Notes under the pieces: model-generated
Told to the model about the DNA's origin: nothing
The model's database searches: none
Seen by the model: the letters and a program-made list of their open reading frames with translations, nothing else
Program-made: the position numbers and the translations under genes
Assembly (NCBI GenBank): GCA_047495785.1
Contig: JBLDXI010000010.1
Span: 1,922,001 to 1,986,000 of the forward strand
Direction of reading: 5' to 3'
Length of the DNA: 64,000 bases
DNA from: Lepidodermella squamata
Taxonomy: Eukaryota > Gastrotricha
Part shown: one piece after another, positions 10,072-23,600 of the stretch
How positions within the stretch are numbered: the first letter of the stretch is position 1
Layout of the letters: each line of letters begins with the position of its first letter

Positions 10072-11497
10072 CTACAGATCTAACGCAGATCTCCGTTGAA
10101 CAGGCCGGTATAACAAAATCATCGGTACGCATAGCCAAAACGTGACAACCAAGGTCCAGTCCATCCATTCGGTGCCGAGCGATGGGGCCATGGCAATTAT
10201 CAACAAAACAGCTGAAACGAACGAATTCCCAGTGGATAAAACCGCGGATACGACAGACTCGGGCGCGGGGAATGCCAATTCACAGCACGACTCCCAAATT
10301 AGCGGCTGGCCGGCGTTTAAAAACGCAGAAATAACAATCACGCAAAACCAGAGACCGTATCGCGAGTAGTAATTAGTCGCGTAATTGAAGGTAACAACGT
10401 TCCACGTTACCAAAATGCAGCAAATTAAATACGTGATTATAACGAAAATTTTTGATTTTGACTGAAATTTCGATGCGAATGCTGAGATTAAGATACCGCC
10501 AATTGCACCTGATAATTGAGAAGCTAGCCCTAGCCAACCGGCTTCGATTTCGTCGACTCTCGACCGAATTACCCAGGACAAGATCGCCAACCAGCCGCCC
10601 CACATGCCGGATGAAATTGAGTAGACGAGGACTAGAAACCACGCGTCTCGGTTTGTTAGTACCGAAATTAACGCGGGTTTTATTGACGTTCGCTCGGCGG
10701 TTGCGGTGAACGACGGCGGCGTGGGTGGTTTCGATCGGAATGAAAAAATTGTCATGATGACGATGAATGAGGCGAAGAGGAACTGAATTGTTAACAGAGA
10801 TACAATGCCTTGTCGAACTGCACCCGCATCTTTCAAATCAGTAGCAAACCTAAATTTGAAAAAAATTCAATAATTTGCGAAATATTCATGAGATTTAATC
10901 GTACCAATTTACAATAAGAGGTCCCATCACAAATGAAAGCCCAGATCCAATATTGGCTGTTAGCATCGAGATACTAGTGGCCAAAGTCCGCTCCGAAACT
11001 GGAAACCACACCGAACTAACAGCTGTGCATGCGAAAAATGTAACCGGTCCAGCAATGCTGTTCAAGAATTGGCCCAGATGTAAGAAAACGCGGTAATTAT
11101 CTCCGAAATGCAGTAGTCTTACTGCAGTTCCAGCCCAGACAAAAGCTGCGGTTAGCACCACGGAAAGTCTTAGACCTTTGTTCTGGATAAGGTAGACAAA
11201 CGGGCCGATTGAAATGAAGTAAACAATGTTAGCCCAATTCGGAAGAAGGGCGACGTCTGTTTGCGTCAAATTGAAGGCAAGCACCGATGTGGAGGCAATA
11301 GGGCCGAAAGTGTTGTAAACACCTGTTTGAGCGATGTTGATAATGGAGAAGACAACGAGAATGTACCAGCGTTCGTTGTACGCCTTGAACTGACGGGAAC
11401 GCCGGCTGTCATTCGATACGATAGTTGCATCGTTCTCGTCTTCGTTGGTCAGCGCTTGTAGTTCGCTAGTTGACTCATTCAAGTTACTATAAGCCAT
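10072..11497 (-). CDS. SLC49A4: SLC49A4/DIRC2-like major facilitator transporter
   Basis: Two exons (11497-10905, 10849-10072) join through a split Trp codon to give 456 aa. The cytosolic N-terminus is acidic. Twelve hydrophobic segments follow in the usual 6+6 arrangement. Family features are the first helix block ERWYILVVFSIINIAQTGVY, NTFGPI after it, the KGLRLSVVLTA segment, the GQFLNSIAGPV helix and the WFPVSERTLATSISML motif. Human SLC49A4 is a lysosomal membrane protein reported to transport pyridoxine with protons; other SLC49 members handle heme or choline. The N-terminus lacks a clear dileucine sorting motif, so location is not shown by the sequence. No damage is visible. Confidence 0.85.
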
Positions 11498-13300
11498 CTA
11501 AAATTTAAAAAGTAGGAACGGCTTGATTTTCGTTGTAACTCACATAGACCTTTCAATTAGCCGTACGATCTTATATAACAGAGTCGATACGCTCAAAGCT
11601 AAAGCGATTCAAGTTTCACTAATGAATTTACTTCTCTTTCATTCAGAGACATTCATTTCAACTAAGATTTGCACTGAAACCACCCTTTACATCTCCCTTA
11701 CTGATTGGGCCTGAATTAGATATTGCAATTAGCAAGTTTCGTAATCATCATCAATCCCGTGTCAGTGGCAAAGCTCATAAGAATACGAATGTTACGAAGA
11801 ATCTTAAAATCAAGGCCTTGCGAAAACCTGCCCTCCGGTCAACAATTTCCGCTGTCCATGAGCTGATAGATCCTCAACGCATGAAAAGATTCCATTCTAT
11901 GAAGGGACGCCTCCCCAGAAGGCTAGCTCTGAAAACAATGAATCTATGACTCAAAACTCGTCCAATCCAACCAGGGTTTCATCGCTAAAAGCGTTGCGGA
12001 TAGCTATCGGGATTTGAGATGCTGACTGAAGGCAATATTTTTCTGATTTCTGAGTAATAAGTGATAACACAGAAGACAGGCTGAAAGCGCAGCAATCTTC
12101 GCGTCAAGCATGAAGAAAGAAGACATACTTATTGGTGAAAATTAGGTTGAAATCGTCGATGGATGGCGTGACGTCGAGGTCTTTCTCACGTCTTAACGGA
12201 TTGGGTCCTAGTAGCAATAAAGCGGCTTCGTTGATGTATAAGCCCAGAGAAACTATAGTAAGACGGACATGTGATTTCAGTTCGGAAAACGATATCTGCC
12301 AGGTAGCCGAATATCTGACTGGTCGTGCCATCGAACATCTCATCGAAAAGTTCAAACGCAAGGAATTCGTGTCCAATCATGAAAGTAGGCGCAATGCCAT
12401 ATATTTGAGCTTGCTTATGGTCTCTCGACGATTAATCGCGCTGTCACATTGCTATTTTTCATAAAGAAAATTCATCATAAGCCACCGCTTGCCATGGCAA
12501 ATTGCAACATCTTTATCCCGAAGATGTTGCTAGAGGCTTTCGACGAGAGACGAGAATGGTGACGAGTCTAGCAATGCCTTTATTCCGTGACCTGATCTCA
12601 TTGAGCCGAGATCAAATAATGGATACTGCAAAGGGCCAAAATTGTTGTCGAAGGTTGAGCGTTGTGAAGTGCTCGGAGTCGCTGACGCTGGAGACGAAGG
12701 CCGTATTCGCGAAGGAGGCAGCAAGCCACCCGCCGAACTTGCTCCTTTGCTTTTGCGCGGCATTTTTTAAATTATTATGAGATACTTATTATACGTGAAT
12801 TTTATAATTGTTTAACGATTTTAGAATATTAGCCTACTGTTACATGTGAAGACCTGCGTTGCGCAAGACGCGTCTCCAGGCAAATCAGCTGATCGAGGAA
12901 TTTTCGAGAACCGGGCCAGAATTTAAGCAACAGCGGACCAACACGTTTCGTTACTCTCTCCTGAAGGTACGCTATTTGTCCACGGCGCTTGGCAATCAGT
13001 TATCACAAGCCATTGTCATGCCTTATGATGCAAAAAGTCGGGCCCACTGTAAATGATCATTTTTCACAATGGATATGTTATCTGTTGTTTAGTTGTATCA
13101 ATATATGCAAGCTGCTTTCAAACTTCTTACTTCAAAAATGTGAAAATTGCATGTTTTAGCCATGTTTTATTGTTTGCAAGTTTAGTGTATTTCTGTTTGT
13201 CGTTCTGCTCACACTTATCTTTGTGTTTTTTACTCTTTTCGAAATTAAAATAACCGGTAGCAGGTTGAGTGAGCGCACAACTCTTTTGTTTAGATTACAC
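11498..13300. other. Unresolved region with several candidate exons
   Basis: No recognised domain. On the plus strand a frame at about 12146-12375 encodes Ser/Arg-rich then helical sequence (ENDICQVAEYLTGRAIEHL), flanked by possible splice sites (AAATTAG, GAAA|GTAGGC). A second frame at about 12855-12967 (RKTRLQANQLIEEF) ends in a GTACGC donor. Upstream, 11890-12010 holds a low-complexity frame. These could be exons of one plus-strand gene, but no start, end or family was established. The competing minus-strand ORF at 12530-12763 overlaps them and is listed separately. Confidence 0.3.
12530..12763 (-). CDS. Hypothetical ORF, possible first exon
   Basis: A 77-codon frame starts MPRKSKGASSAGGLLPPSRI and is rich in Ser, Pro and Thr, like a disordered nuclear protein N-terminus. 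A TATAAAAT element lies about 40 bases upstream on the same strand and a GTCACG donor falls inside the frame near 12598. No domain is recognised. It competes with plus-strand frames over the same DNA, so its reality is uncertain. Confidence 0.25.
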   Translation of the reverse strand: MPRKSKGASSAGGLLPPSRIRPSSPASATPSTSQRSTFDNNFGPLQYPLFDLGSMRSGHGIKALLDSSPFSSLVESL

Positions 13301-13309
13301 TAATAATTA

Positions 13310-13555
13310 ATGTTGAAAATGTCAACTGAAATTCAACCACTGGAGCGCGGACTGGCGTTTGCATCGTTTGACATGGGCAGCAGCCCAATTTTTTCGCAAA
13401 GTCACGATGAGGCATTCCGCGAAATGGAACGCCAGTTTGACGCAAATGAAGCAAACTTCAAGAAATATATATCCAGCGTTAAGACAAGCTCGAACAACTA
13501 TGCTCTGAGGAGCAAGGATAAGCCGAAGGAACTGGAATATTCACGGAACAAATGA
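13310..13555 (+). CDS. Hypothetical small protein
   Basis: An 81-codon ORF whose sequence (from the second ATG at 13319, MSTEIQPLERGLAFASFDMG) looks like real protein: mixed composition, a likely helix around EAFREMERQFDANEANFKKY, and a basic tail. A splice-acceptor-like TTGTTTAG lies at 13285-13292, so an upstream non-coding exon is possible. AATAAA occurs about 140 bases after the stop. No family recognised. Confidence 0.4.
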   Translation: MLKMSTEIQPLERGLAFASFDMGSSPIFSQSHDEAFREMERQFDANEANFKKYISSVKTSSNNYALRSKDKPKELEYSRNK

Positions 13556-14639
13556 CTTCACGAAACTTAGCATATTTTGCCACTCGTTGCCTGAATGGTT
13601 TTCTATACCTAAAACTTGATAATGTTTACGTCGATCTAATTTTAGCTTTGAGCTTTGTTGTGAATGTGGTCGATGCATAATATTATTTTACTCGAATAAA
13701 ACGCTCCGCTTTTTTGAATTTCCGAATTTTTATTCAAATTTGTTCTCTTCTTCTAAAGCCTACGTTTGGTCCACGTAGTTCAAAGATATTTAGATATATT
13801 TACCGCAGTGAAATGTATCAGATACGTATTATCATTTCAATATAGACGCATCAAAATATGAATATGAAAACAAGTTAAACGCGATATGTATAGTGAATTG
13901 TAGTATTGTATCATCACGTTTCATACAGAAGAATTATAATAATATAGACGCATCGATGTGTGCCGCAAAGTTGAGTGAAACAGCTGCACAAGAGCAGTTT
14001 GAAGGAAACGAATGATTTCAAGTTTTCGATGTTAGTAGCTGAACAACAGAACAAGGACAGAAGGAGAGAAAGATATGCACATTAAATTATTGATCATTTT
14101 TCTCAAAAAAAATTCGGGCAGCAGTTGGGCGTCCGCAAAAATAACAGAAAAAACCAAGATTTTATTCAACGCGTGTTACGTAACAATCAAAAATCCATCG
14201 GGCGTTGAGTGGCCTATTTTTATCAATACAAAATGAGCACGTTTATTTGCGAAATATCATCGTCAGCCGAAGAAAAACCCAAAACAAAAACTACCAAGGA
14301 GGAAAAAACCAGGATAAAATTGCCACTGTTTTCACAACTGATTTTCGAGGAAGATGGTATTTATCTATCGCTTTTATTATTATCATTATTACCAATCTTA
14401 TGTTTCACCTTTCAGTATATTTATAAGCTGTGTTTAATTTTAGTCGTTCAGCCAATGATGATGATAAAAGACACGGGTTTCAAGTTAAGATTAATTATAA
14501 TTGTTTATTTATTCAATAATATCCAAATCACCGAAGACCTTTTGAAGAGCGGTCGTACTGGAGTTTTGAGGAAGATAAACTGGGCTGAGGAACTCTGCGT
14601 AAAACAAATAGAAATTTCGTTTAAATAAAATAGTGAAAA
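13556..14639. other. Intergenic, no firmly supported gene
   Basis: A poly(A)-like AATAAA lies near 13695. The string AATATAGACGCATC occurs twice, near 13840 and 13942. A plus-strand ORF at 14209-14628 is half hydrophobic and AT-rich. It overlaps the expected 3' UTR of CHD1 and is not supported as a gene. Confidence 0.4.
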
Positions 14640-17600
14640 TTAAAACGCATACCTTGGATCACGCGGCCGGTTGTCGCGGCTGGACGATGTGGAAAGAGCT
14701 TGGCCAGAATTACTCGCCGGTTTGCTGCTATTGCCATAGCTGCTAGACGAGTGCTGCGACCGGCCCCACGAAGACGCGGCCGAATCGCCCCGATCCGAGC
14801 TGTCCAACATCGACACGCGAGTCATGGATGAGTTTGAATTATTGCTGTGGTTGGAAGGCGCGACGGACGACCATCGGCTCTCGCGGCCTTCTCGACTGCG
14901 ACCTTCTTCGCGAGTCGACGAGCCGGAATGGCCTGATGAGCTTACCGGGGCGGGCCGATGAGTTGTAGTGGTCGGCCGCTGATTCCATCTGAAAGGATAA
15001 AAACGAAAATTATCAATAAATTGCAAAAATTTCTGAAATTAAATTTTAATAATTTCTTCAACACATTTAAACAGCTTTGAAAAAACATAGATTTACCCTT
15101 TACTGCTGCTGTCAGATTCGAGGGCAAGTGGGCTTTGGAAAGATGACCCACCACCACTACTGCTTCCAGCCGGTGGATGGTGATGATGATGGTGATGGCC
15201 CGAGGAGGAATGCTGCTGCTGTTGTTGCTGAGGCTGCGGTGGGTGATGGTGATTATGCGACGATGTTGAAGACGAGTGGTTGTTGCTGCTGCTGTTATTG
15301 TTCCCGCTGTTATTCGCATGGTGAGAGGCATTAGCAGTCGCAGTAGGCGCCACGTTCGAATTCGACCGCGAGGCGCTTGCTGAGGTAGTTGAGGCCAGCG
15401 GGTCCTTGTTCGCCACCGCCAGTTTCGAATCGCGCCGGGGTGGGCCGACTGCGGCTCGAGGCGAGGCGAGGTGAGGCGACGGGTTCGGTGCGCTTTTCGG
15501 TTGCGGCGTGTGTTTTCGCGTTTTCGCCGATTTGTACATTTTGTACAGGCGGCCGGCTGAGGTGGTTGAGAAAATGGCGACGAACCGCCACAGCTCCTTC
15601 TTCCATTTCCGGATGTCCTCCTCGCCTTCGTCTTCCAACGTTCGCGTGCACTGGCCAATGTAGTTACCCACCTTTCACAAAAATAGAATGAAAATAAAAA
15701 TCAAGCTGAGGAATTTCTAAAAATAAAAAATTCCGCAGATATCGATGAACGCGATTTGACCCAATTATGGCCGAAATTCAATTTTTTTCAATTTTGCTGA
15801 TTTGACCCAATTATGGCCGAAATTCAATTTTTCAATTTTGCTATCTAGGTGGATAAAAGCATGCACATGACGATCAAATGTCAAATATAATCAAGTTGAG
15901 ATGCAGCTACTACAGGAAATTTGAAAAATTCAGATAAAATCGTCCTTCACCTTTGATTCGAAACCGCTTTGAAAATTGCCGAGAAATGAAAAATAAAAAA
16001 GTGAAGAAATGAATTTCTGCGAAAATTATTCCATAAAATTTACAGGTCGGAATTTTTGTTGTAGGAATCACAAAATTTGGGAATTATGGCATTTATCGAA
16101 TTAAGGCTGAGAATTTTTCGAAAATTTTTCGAACTAATCGCTTAAAACTAAATCACAGCGATATTTCGGGAACATAGTTGCCAATATTTGAAGCGATACT
16201 ACTTTATCAAGCATCTATCTAGGAATTTCTACCATCAAAGTTGAATTCGGCTCATAGAAAAAATCAGATAAATCTCACCTGTACGAGATCGTCAGAAAAT
16301 TCCGCCGATAATTCAACCGAGTTGGGTCGGCTCTCGTCCGAGTTCGTAATTTCACCCTCCTCGCGGTTCGGCTTCGGCCGCGACGCCTCGCGCTTCTTCT
16401 CCGCTTCCTGGATGCGCAACAACGCCTTTTTCATCGGCTTCAACAACGAGCGGCATTTTTCATACACCTCCGGGTCGATTTCATCACTCGACCCGCCCGA
16501 CGCGGTGTCGCCGCTGTTCGAATTCTCGTTCTTATTCACGACTTTCGAACTAGATTTCCGCGATACGGTGTTTTTCCGGTCATTGACAGAGCTAGTCCTC
16601 GGCTGTTTCGCCTTTGTCGACGATTTCGAAGCTTTATTCTCCGCACTTTTCAGTTTATTCGACTGATTCGAGCCGGGCGGTTGATTTTGCGCGGATTTAC
16701 GAGGTTTCGCCGCCGGTTTATCACCACCGGTCGCTGTCTTAACCGCCGCGATTTTATTCATCAAAAAATCGAACCGGGTGTGTAAATCCCTGGCATTTGG
16801 CCGGCCGCCGTGGGGTGGCAAGATTTTACTCTTCAGGCCGAGATCTGCGTCCATTCTGAGTTGTTCCCACGCACCGAGGCCGTAATCAGCCACGCCGCGG
16901 AGTAACGCCCTGTCATCAGCCGGGGTCCATTCAGGGGCGGCCGGGGCGGCGGTGGTTTGGTCCTCTCCGATCGATTTCAGAACGGCTTTCGCCGCCCAGC
17001 GAGGTGCTTTGAACGTTCGATCATCGATTTTCGCGAGAAGTTTGTCGATGCTGGCGAGGGGTTGCAGTGCTTTGAGTGAATTGAGCAATTTCGTCGCGTT
17101 AATACTGATTGGTCCGACTTTTACCTGAATGAAATAGAGTGGAAAAAAAATTGAAAAGAGGTAACACAAATTTGGTATATTTCATAATAATATTGTAATA
17201 TTATTTCATACAAATTTCGAAAATATTTCAAATTGAAAAAACGCGAAAATCTTTGAAAAAATAAGTAGTTAGTTTTTCAATTAATTCAATTAAACTGAGA
17301 ATTCCAGATGAAATCGATTTTGCACAAAATTCTACAAATTAATAAATTTTTAAATTACAAGAAAATGCTTGCTATTTTAGGATTTTTAGGATCTGTTATT
17401 CAAAATCAATCAATTTCTAAAAATTCTATAAATCCTACAGATGGATAGGATGCCAATTGGCGTGTTCCAAATATGATAAAATGTCTAGGCTCTTCGAAAA
17501 ACCAAGAATACTGAAATTTCCGAAAAAAATCAATTGCATCCCTGAAACAAATCGCCTTGGATCCAAGCCAAATATATTTTTCTAAATTTCGTAATATTGG

Positions 17601-20600
17601 AGGTTTAAAATCATGGTTCTATCTTTATATAAAATCCACAAGTGAAAAGGAGAACATCAGCTATTCATTTGATTTTGCTTTTGAATTTTATGAAAAGAGT
17701 AAAAATCTGGCATTTAAATTCTAAAAACTGGCCACTAGGTTTATAGAATAGGACCAAGAAGGGGAATAGAAGGAATGTGGCTTCATCAAGTTAATTTGCG
17801 CGGATCATTTCACACAGAGCTCCTGATCTATAAAAGCGAAAAGCGAATACGAAACGAAAACTTACATGGCACTGTTGTTTATGAGATTTGATAACAACTG
17901 CTTGGTTCAGGTCAGCCTGCGGTTCAGTTTCCGCCTTCTCAATCGCCTCCTGGCAATTCCTCAGAATCTGCCCGCAAACTTCGCCGATGGCCCGAGACGA
18001 CTTATCCTCGAGGCGCGCTTCACTCGATATCGCATCCAACCGGTTCATCGGGTCGGGAAAGTGGTGTAGCGCCCGGACGAGCCGTTTCAACTCGGCCGAG
18101 GTGAAGCCCATGAAGCGAGAGCCGGCGCCGCGATGTCGACCGCGTTTTCGGCTCTCCTCCTCGCTCTCATCGTCCGCTTCCTCTTCTTCTTCCTCTTCGT
18201 CGGAATCACCTCGCTCAGATGACGCACCACTTCCAGCATCTTTCGCTTTTTTATCCTAAATATAGAAAAGGAATTATTATTTTCATTTTATTTTCATCTC
18301 TCGGGTTATTATTTTAGAATTAATTAAGGAATTTTCAAAAGTAGGTACTTTACCCAAATTTCAAACAGCGAAGTAAAAACTATCACGCCATTTTAATAAT
18401 TACCCCAATTTTAAAACAAAAATGTGGTGTTTCGAGTCATATTTAATGAAATTTAGCGCGAGCAATTTTTCGTGCTGCTATAAAGAGCGCTCTTAAACTT
18501 GAGTACTCATGTGTCGTTTTATTGTTTGTTTTCGTGTACTTGATTAATTGAATATAAACGTGGCCTGCCATCACATTAACTAGGCATAAGAATAGGTTAA
18601 TGGCAGATGGCCGGCGCTTAGTTACGTTTAAGAGACTATGAAAACGAGTATTTATTTCGAGTGTTAAAGTTGAAACCTCTTCAGCTAAGGAGCAACATGA
18701 AAAAAACTAAGAAATTTATAAAAAATTTAAGATTGCGCCCTTCAGCTACTTCAGTGGGTTATTTTCGGGCTATTTTCATGTTCCGGTCGAATTTTGAGGT
18801 ATTATATTTGACGTCTATAAGCAACACAAGGTACTAAAGTTCCGACGGTTTTGATTGGAAATGAACTTCTACGCATCCGGTCAACTACTGGCTCCTCATG
18901 CGATTCAACTTTTTAATATTCTCTGAATTTGAATCGACATTGTTCCATACAAAAAAATCGAAAAATCCATTGAAAAATCGTGATTAGTGAGATGCCATTG
19001 CAGAGTATGTAAGAAAGGCTATACGAAATTGCTAGCTGTTTCAGTATTGATCACAGAGCAGCAGTCGTGAACCACTAAACTTGCACGAGAAATAGGGACT
19101 TCCAAAATTTCCAACTTCAACTTAAAACCCAGCAATGTCAAATAGAACATCTCTAGCATTTCCTTCAATAGGCTACCCAGCAGTATCCCACTTATGGGGT
19201 TGTTCCATGTGCCCCCTATATTTGGGTCGAAATGTTGTCGGTTTCGCAAATCGCAAATATTCTGAACGCATTAACCCTGAAGATTATTCAAACATAAAGT
19301 CGGAAATTTCGTATAAAAACCGTTTTAAATTTTACCAATCGAATCTACATTAAATTAAATGGCGAGTCGGGAATTTGCTCGTTTCTTACTTCTGGAAAAT
19401 GGACTTGAGAACTTAAGCTGACTTGTCAACAGAAATTGTGATGAATGATGGAAAAATTATGAAGCCTTCGAAAATGTGGCAGACATGAGGCTTATTGTGA
19501 GATCATTAGGCGAATTATTGTTGCGCAACACTGATGAGCTGCAAAATTTGCATTGCGCCAAAAAATAGTGTATTATTTCCAAACGCGAGGAAAAATCGAA
19601 TAATTTGATCATCAAAACTAACACGGGTCGCCTTTCAAATAAGTTTTTATTTAGGAATTTTTCTTGAAAACATGTGAAAATTGCATGGAAAATGAGTCTC
19701 ACCCGAGTTGATTTGTAAGTATCCTGAGCATCCATCGCATCGTGCAAATCAGCGTCATCCTGCGCGAATTTACTGTCATACTCGTCGAGGACGCGCCGCC
19801 GAATGTGCTCGGGCATGATTTCCTCCCAATCCGGGCCCTGGTTCACCTCGCCCGGCGACGGCTTTTTCGCCTCCAAATCGCCCAATTCGTCGTCTTGATT
19901 CAACTCGCGCAGAGTTATCACTCGGAATTGAGCTAGAAACTCCTCGTGGGCTGGTATCAACGGGTTCTGGTTGTTAACCTGAGACGCGGACTCAGCCTCG
20001 GCCGACTGAAGGATTTCATCGACGTTGACAACAAGCTCCGCCCCCTCCGGATTGTCGCCCGGCCCGCCGTTATTATTGTTATCATTCGATTTTTCATCAG
20101 GGTTATCAGAGCCCGATTTCTGGAACAACTCAGCAGCTCCGAATTTGAGCAATGCGGTAAGTTCTTCGTGGGTGAAAGCAGACGCGCCACCTGTTGCGCC
20201 CCGCCCACCCCCGGCCAGCACGGTTCGACCCGACGCGTCCATTCGCTGAATGACCAAATGATCGAGAACCATTTTCTTCTTACACTGCTCCAAAATGTGT
20301 TCTTCGACCGAAAATTGCGTCACGAGGCGATAGACTGAGACCTGGTTCTTTTGGCCAATACGATGCGCCCTGGCCGCGGCCTGCAGATCGTTCTGCGGGT
20401 TCCAGTCCGAGTCGTAGATTACCACAGTATCAGCCGTGCAGAGATTGAGCCCTAGACCGCCGGCTCGGGTTGATAGCAGGAACGCGAAATCAGTCGAACC
20501 GGGTGCGTTGAAGTGGTCGAGCGATTGCCGCCGCGCGACAGCGCTTGTTTGGCCGTCGAGGCGCTGGAACGGGAAGCGACGCCAGCGGAGATAGTCGCCG

Positions 20601-23600
20601 AGCACGTCGAGCATTCGCACCATTTGCGAGAATATGAGCACGCGGTGGCCGCCGGCTTTCAACCGGTGCAGCAGCTTGTCGAGAAGCATCAATTTACCGG
20701 AACCCCTGCAATAATAACATTGAAAAATTAGTTTAATTTGTCTCCGAAGCAGGACTTTCTATCAATTTAGCTCAGCTTACTATAAAAGAATTTCCAAAAC
20801 GGTTTTCGATGCACATCTTGAATCCAAGTAAAGAAAAAAGCCATATAAAGTGGCGGGACTAAAATTTAGGTTTAAGCTTCACATTTTGCGACTCATTATT
20901 CATTATTGAAGTCTTTCAAGCCCGCTTTGAGTTCTAATTTTGACAACCAGGTATGGGGATGAATTTTCAACATTGGCTTGCATGACTGCTAATAGGTATC
21001 GGAAAAATCACTAATTAAAAAAAATCGATATGGGTTATGCTGGCTGAAGAATGATTCCTAAATGTTCGCTGATAGCGTACTAATGAGCTAAAATTCCGTT
21101 TATAATGAAAAAATGGAGGCCTTGAAGCAGACCTGAAAATGTGTGGAAACTCAATGCCGGAACCCTAAACTGGACCCCTTTGGCAAAAAATCGTTAATTA
21201 GGGACAAAAAAAATCAGATTAGCAAAAATTGATACAGGAAAAATGTCACTTCGCACAAAACATGGCACTCGCTTTCGTAAATGAAATGAGGCCTTTTAAA
21301 ACCAAAAATGAGTAATTGAGCAATAATTGAAAGAAATTCGGCCCTTCTGTTATAACAATGACTTCAGCCAATTTTGAAAAAATCTTACTTTATAAACAAT
21401 AAATGATTAAACACTGAGAATTCAGGAGGAGAAATCTCGTGGTATCGGATTAAATGCTATTTCTTCAACTTTTTGTTGTCGAAACATAATTTCGAAGTTT
21501 TTCTAAAATGAAAATATTCGAATATGGATAGATAGAAAACTAGCTACCTGAGCAATGCGGCAAGTCTCGGGGTGATTAACGCTTCGTTTTCGCCCAAACT
21601 CGGGTCCAACACGTCCTGTTGGCCCGTGTAGTCGATATCAGGCTTGATAATGAGATCGCAGTGGTTGCAGCACTTTTTCAGCTCCATAACAACGTTGATG
21701 AGACTGCCGCTGAATGTCCCACCGGCTGTTGCGGATCGCGTCAGTTCGGCGTAATTTCTCGCCAAAAGCCATTGGTAAATCTGCTTCTGGCGTTGCGTCA
21801 TCGGAACTCGCAAAATTCGTTCGATTTTCGCCGGCAGCTCCTTTTCAACAACACGCTTCGTTCGTCTAGACAAAAAAAACCAAAAAATTAAGAATTATTG
21901 GATTCGACGCAATTATTTGATCAAAATTCAAGAATTTTCAATCGCTGGCTAAATTTCAAAAATATTTTATAGTTCTATCGAATAATTCAATAGGATGAAA
22001 TGAATTTTGAGAAAATCGATAAAAATATACATTTTCAATTTAAGAAATACAATTTCTTACCTAAGAATGAAAGGCACAAGTTCTTGATGAAGGCCCTGAA
22101 GCGGGACCGCTCCGCCCCGTTGCGCTGCCGTACACCGTTCTTCAAAGGCCGACCAGTCATCGAAGTGTTCCGGATTCGCGAAATGCAACAACGCCCAAAG
22201 TTCTTTCAGCGTATTCTGCAACGGCGTGCCAGTGACCAAAATTCGGTACTCTGTCGGAAAATTCGGCGGCTGTAGCGTCCGATACAGCAGTGAATCGTCG
22301 TTTTTCAACCGATGCGCTTCATCGACGACGAGCGCGGCCCAGTCAACGGAGCCGAGGAAAGACTTGTCGCGTAAAACGATTTCGTACGTAGTTATCAACA
22401 CGTTGAACTTCAAATGCCGCCGATCAGGGTGCCACCATTCGTACTCGCGAATCATTTGGCGCGATTGAGCGTCGCCCAAATACGTCACGGTATACATTTC
22501 AGGGCACCATATCGCAAATTCTCGTTGCCAGCCGACGACAGTTGACAGCGGGATAACAACCAAGAACGGTCCGGTAATATTATGCTCATGGTAGAGGACT
22601 GAGAGGAAAGTCGCGATTTCAACAGTTTTACCCAACCCCATTTCATCGGCTAGAACGACTGAGCGAGACGAGACCCAGGATCGATGCAAAAAGTTGATAC
22701 CTGCCAGTTGGTAAGACCGTAATTGCAAGGCAGGCCCGTCGGCGTTCGCCTCCATTCTACCGATGTAATCCGGCTGATTTTGGAGTATCATTTTATCGCG
22801 TCTCGAACCTTGCCTCGCCGCTTTGACCTTTGGACCCGCGCCCTTCGGAGTCGGCCATAGCGTCACCTTTCGATTAGTATGAAGGTGCCGATATTGCTCG
22901 AGGAGAGGTGTGAATCGCTTTTTTATCAGCGCCGAGTCTTCCCAGGTACACTCACTGTAGGGTAGACACTTCCATTTACACAACAAATCACCTGAATCTT
23001 CATTTTCAGCAATAATCCTCTCGAGTTGGCAGTATTCACTCAGAAGTTGCGACTCCATTTCGTCCTGAACATTATACCACTCCTCCTCATCACGACCGCC
23101 TTTCCGCTTAGCTCTGGCTTGTTCCTTCAGCTTCTTCTTGTAATTTTCGAGTTTCTTCAACCCAGCCACACCTTGATCAAACAACCCGTCTTCGGTTTCC
23201 CAGGTGTTATGCAGGTGAGACCAGCCGAGCCATTTGATAAGGTACTGGTCGACACCTTCTGACTTCTCAGCGTCGTAACTTGCATTTGGGTCTCCATTTT
23301 CTTCACAATTGTAGATGGTAGTTTTCGGCCCGGTCGCCTCAGGTAAGCCACGCCGGAAGCCTAGGACGCGGTCGATTGTTTCGACTTGAGCATTCCATGC
23401 CGCAGTTGCTTGCTCACCGGAATCGCTTGATTCGCTCAAACTCGATTCGCGGTAGTTGACTGTCGCATTGCGTTCACGCTGCCGACCTGGGCGACGTCGA
23501 CGATCTTCGTCGGAAGATTCGTCGGAGCTTCCCTCTGAAAAGGCTTTCTTGTAAGACACTTTCTTTTTCGAAGCCGCTTGACGACGGGTGGTACGACGGG

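Noticed and set aside
11543-11560. Another P-like transposon end (CATAGACC)
   Set aside because: Only seven bases match the family terminus, and no internal ACTCACG motif or partner repeat is present.
14209-14628. A 139-codon plus-strand membrane protein
   Set aside because: AT-rich hydrophobic frame opposite the CHD1 3' UTR, with no domain or signal structure beyond composition.
15077-15334. Plus-strand ORF opposite the CHD1 tail
   Set aside because: Antisense of His/Gln/Asn codon repeats in CHD1. The minus frame joins correctly to the neighbouring CHCT exon.
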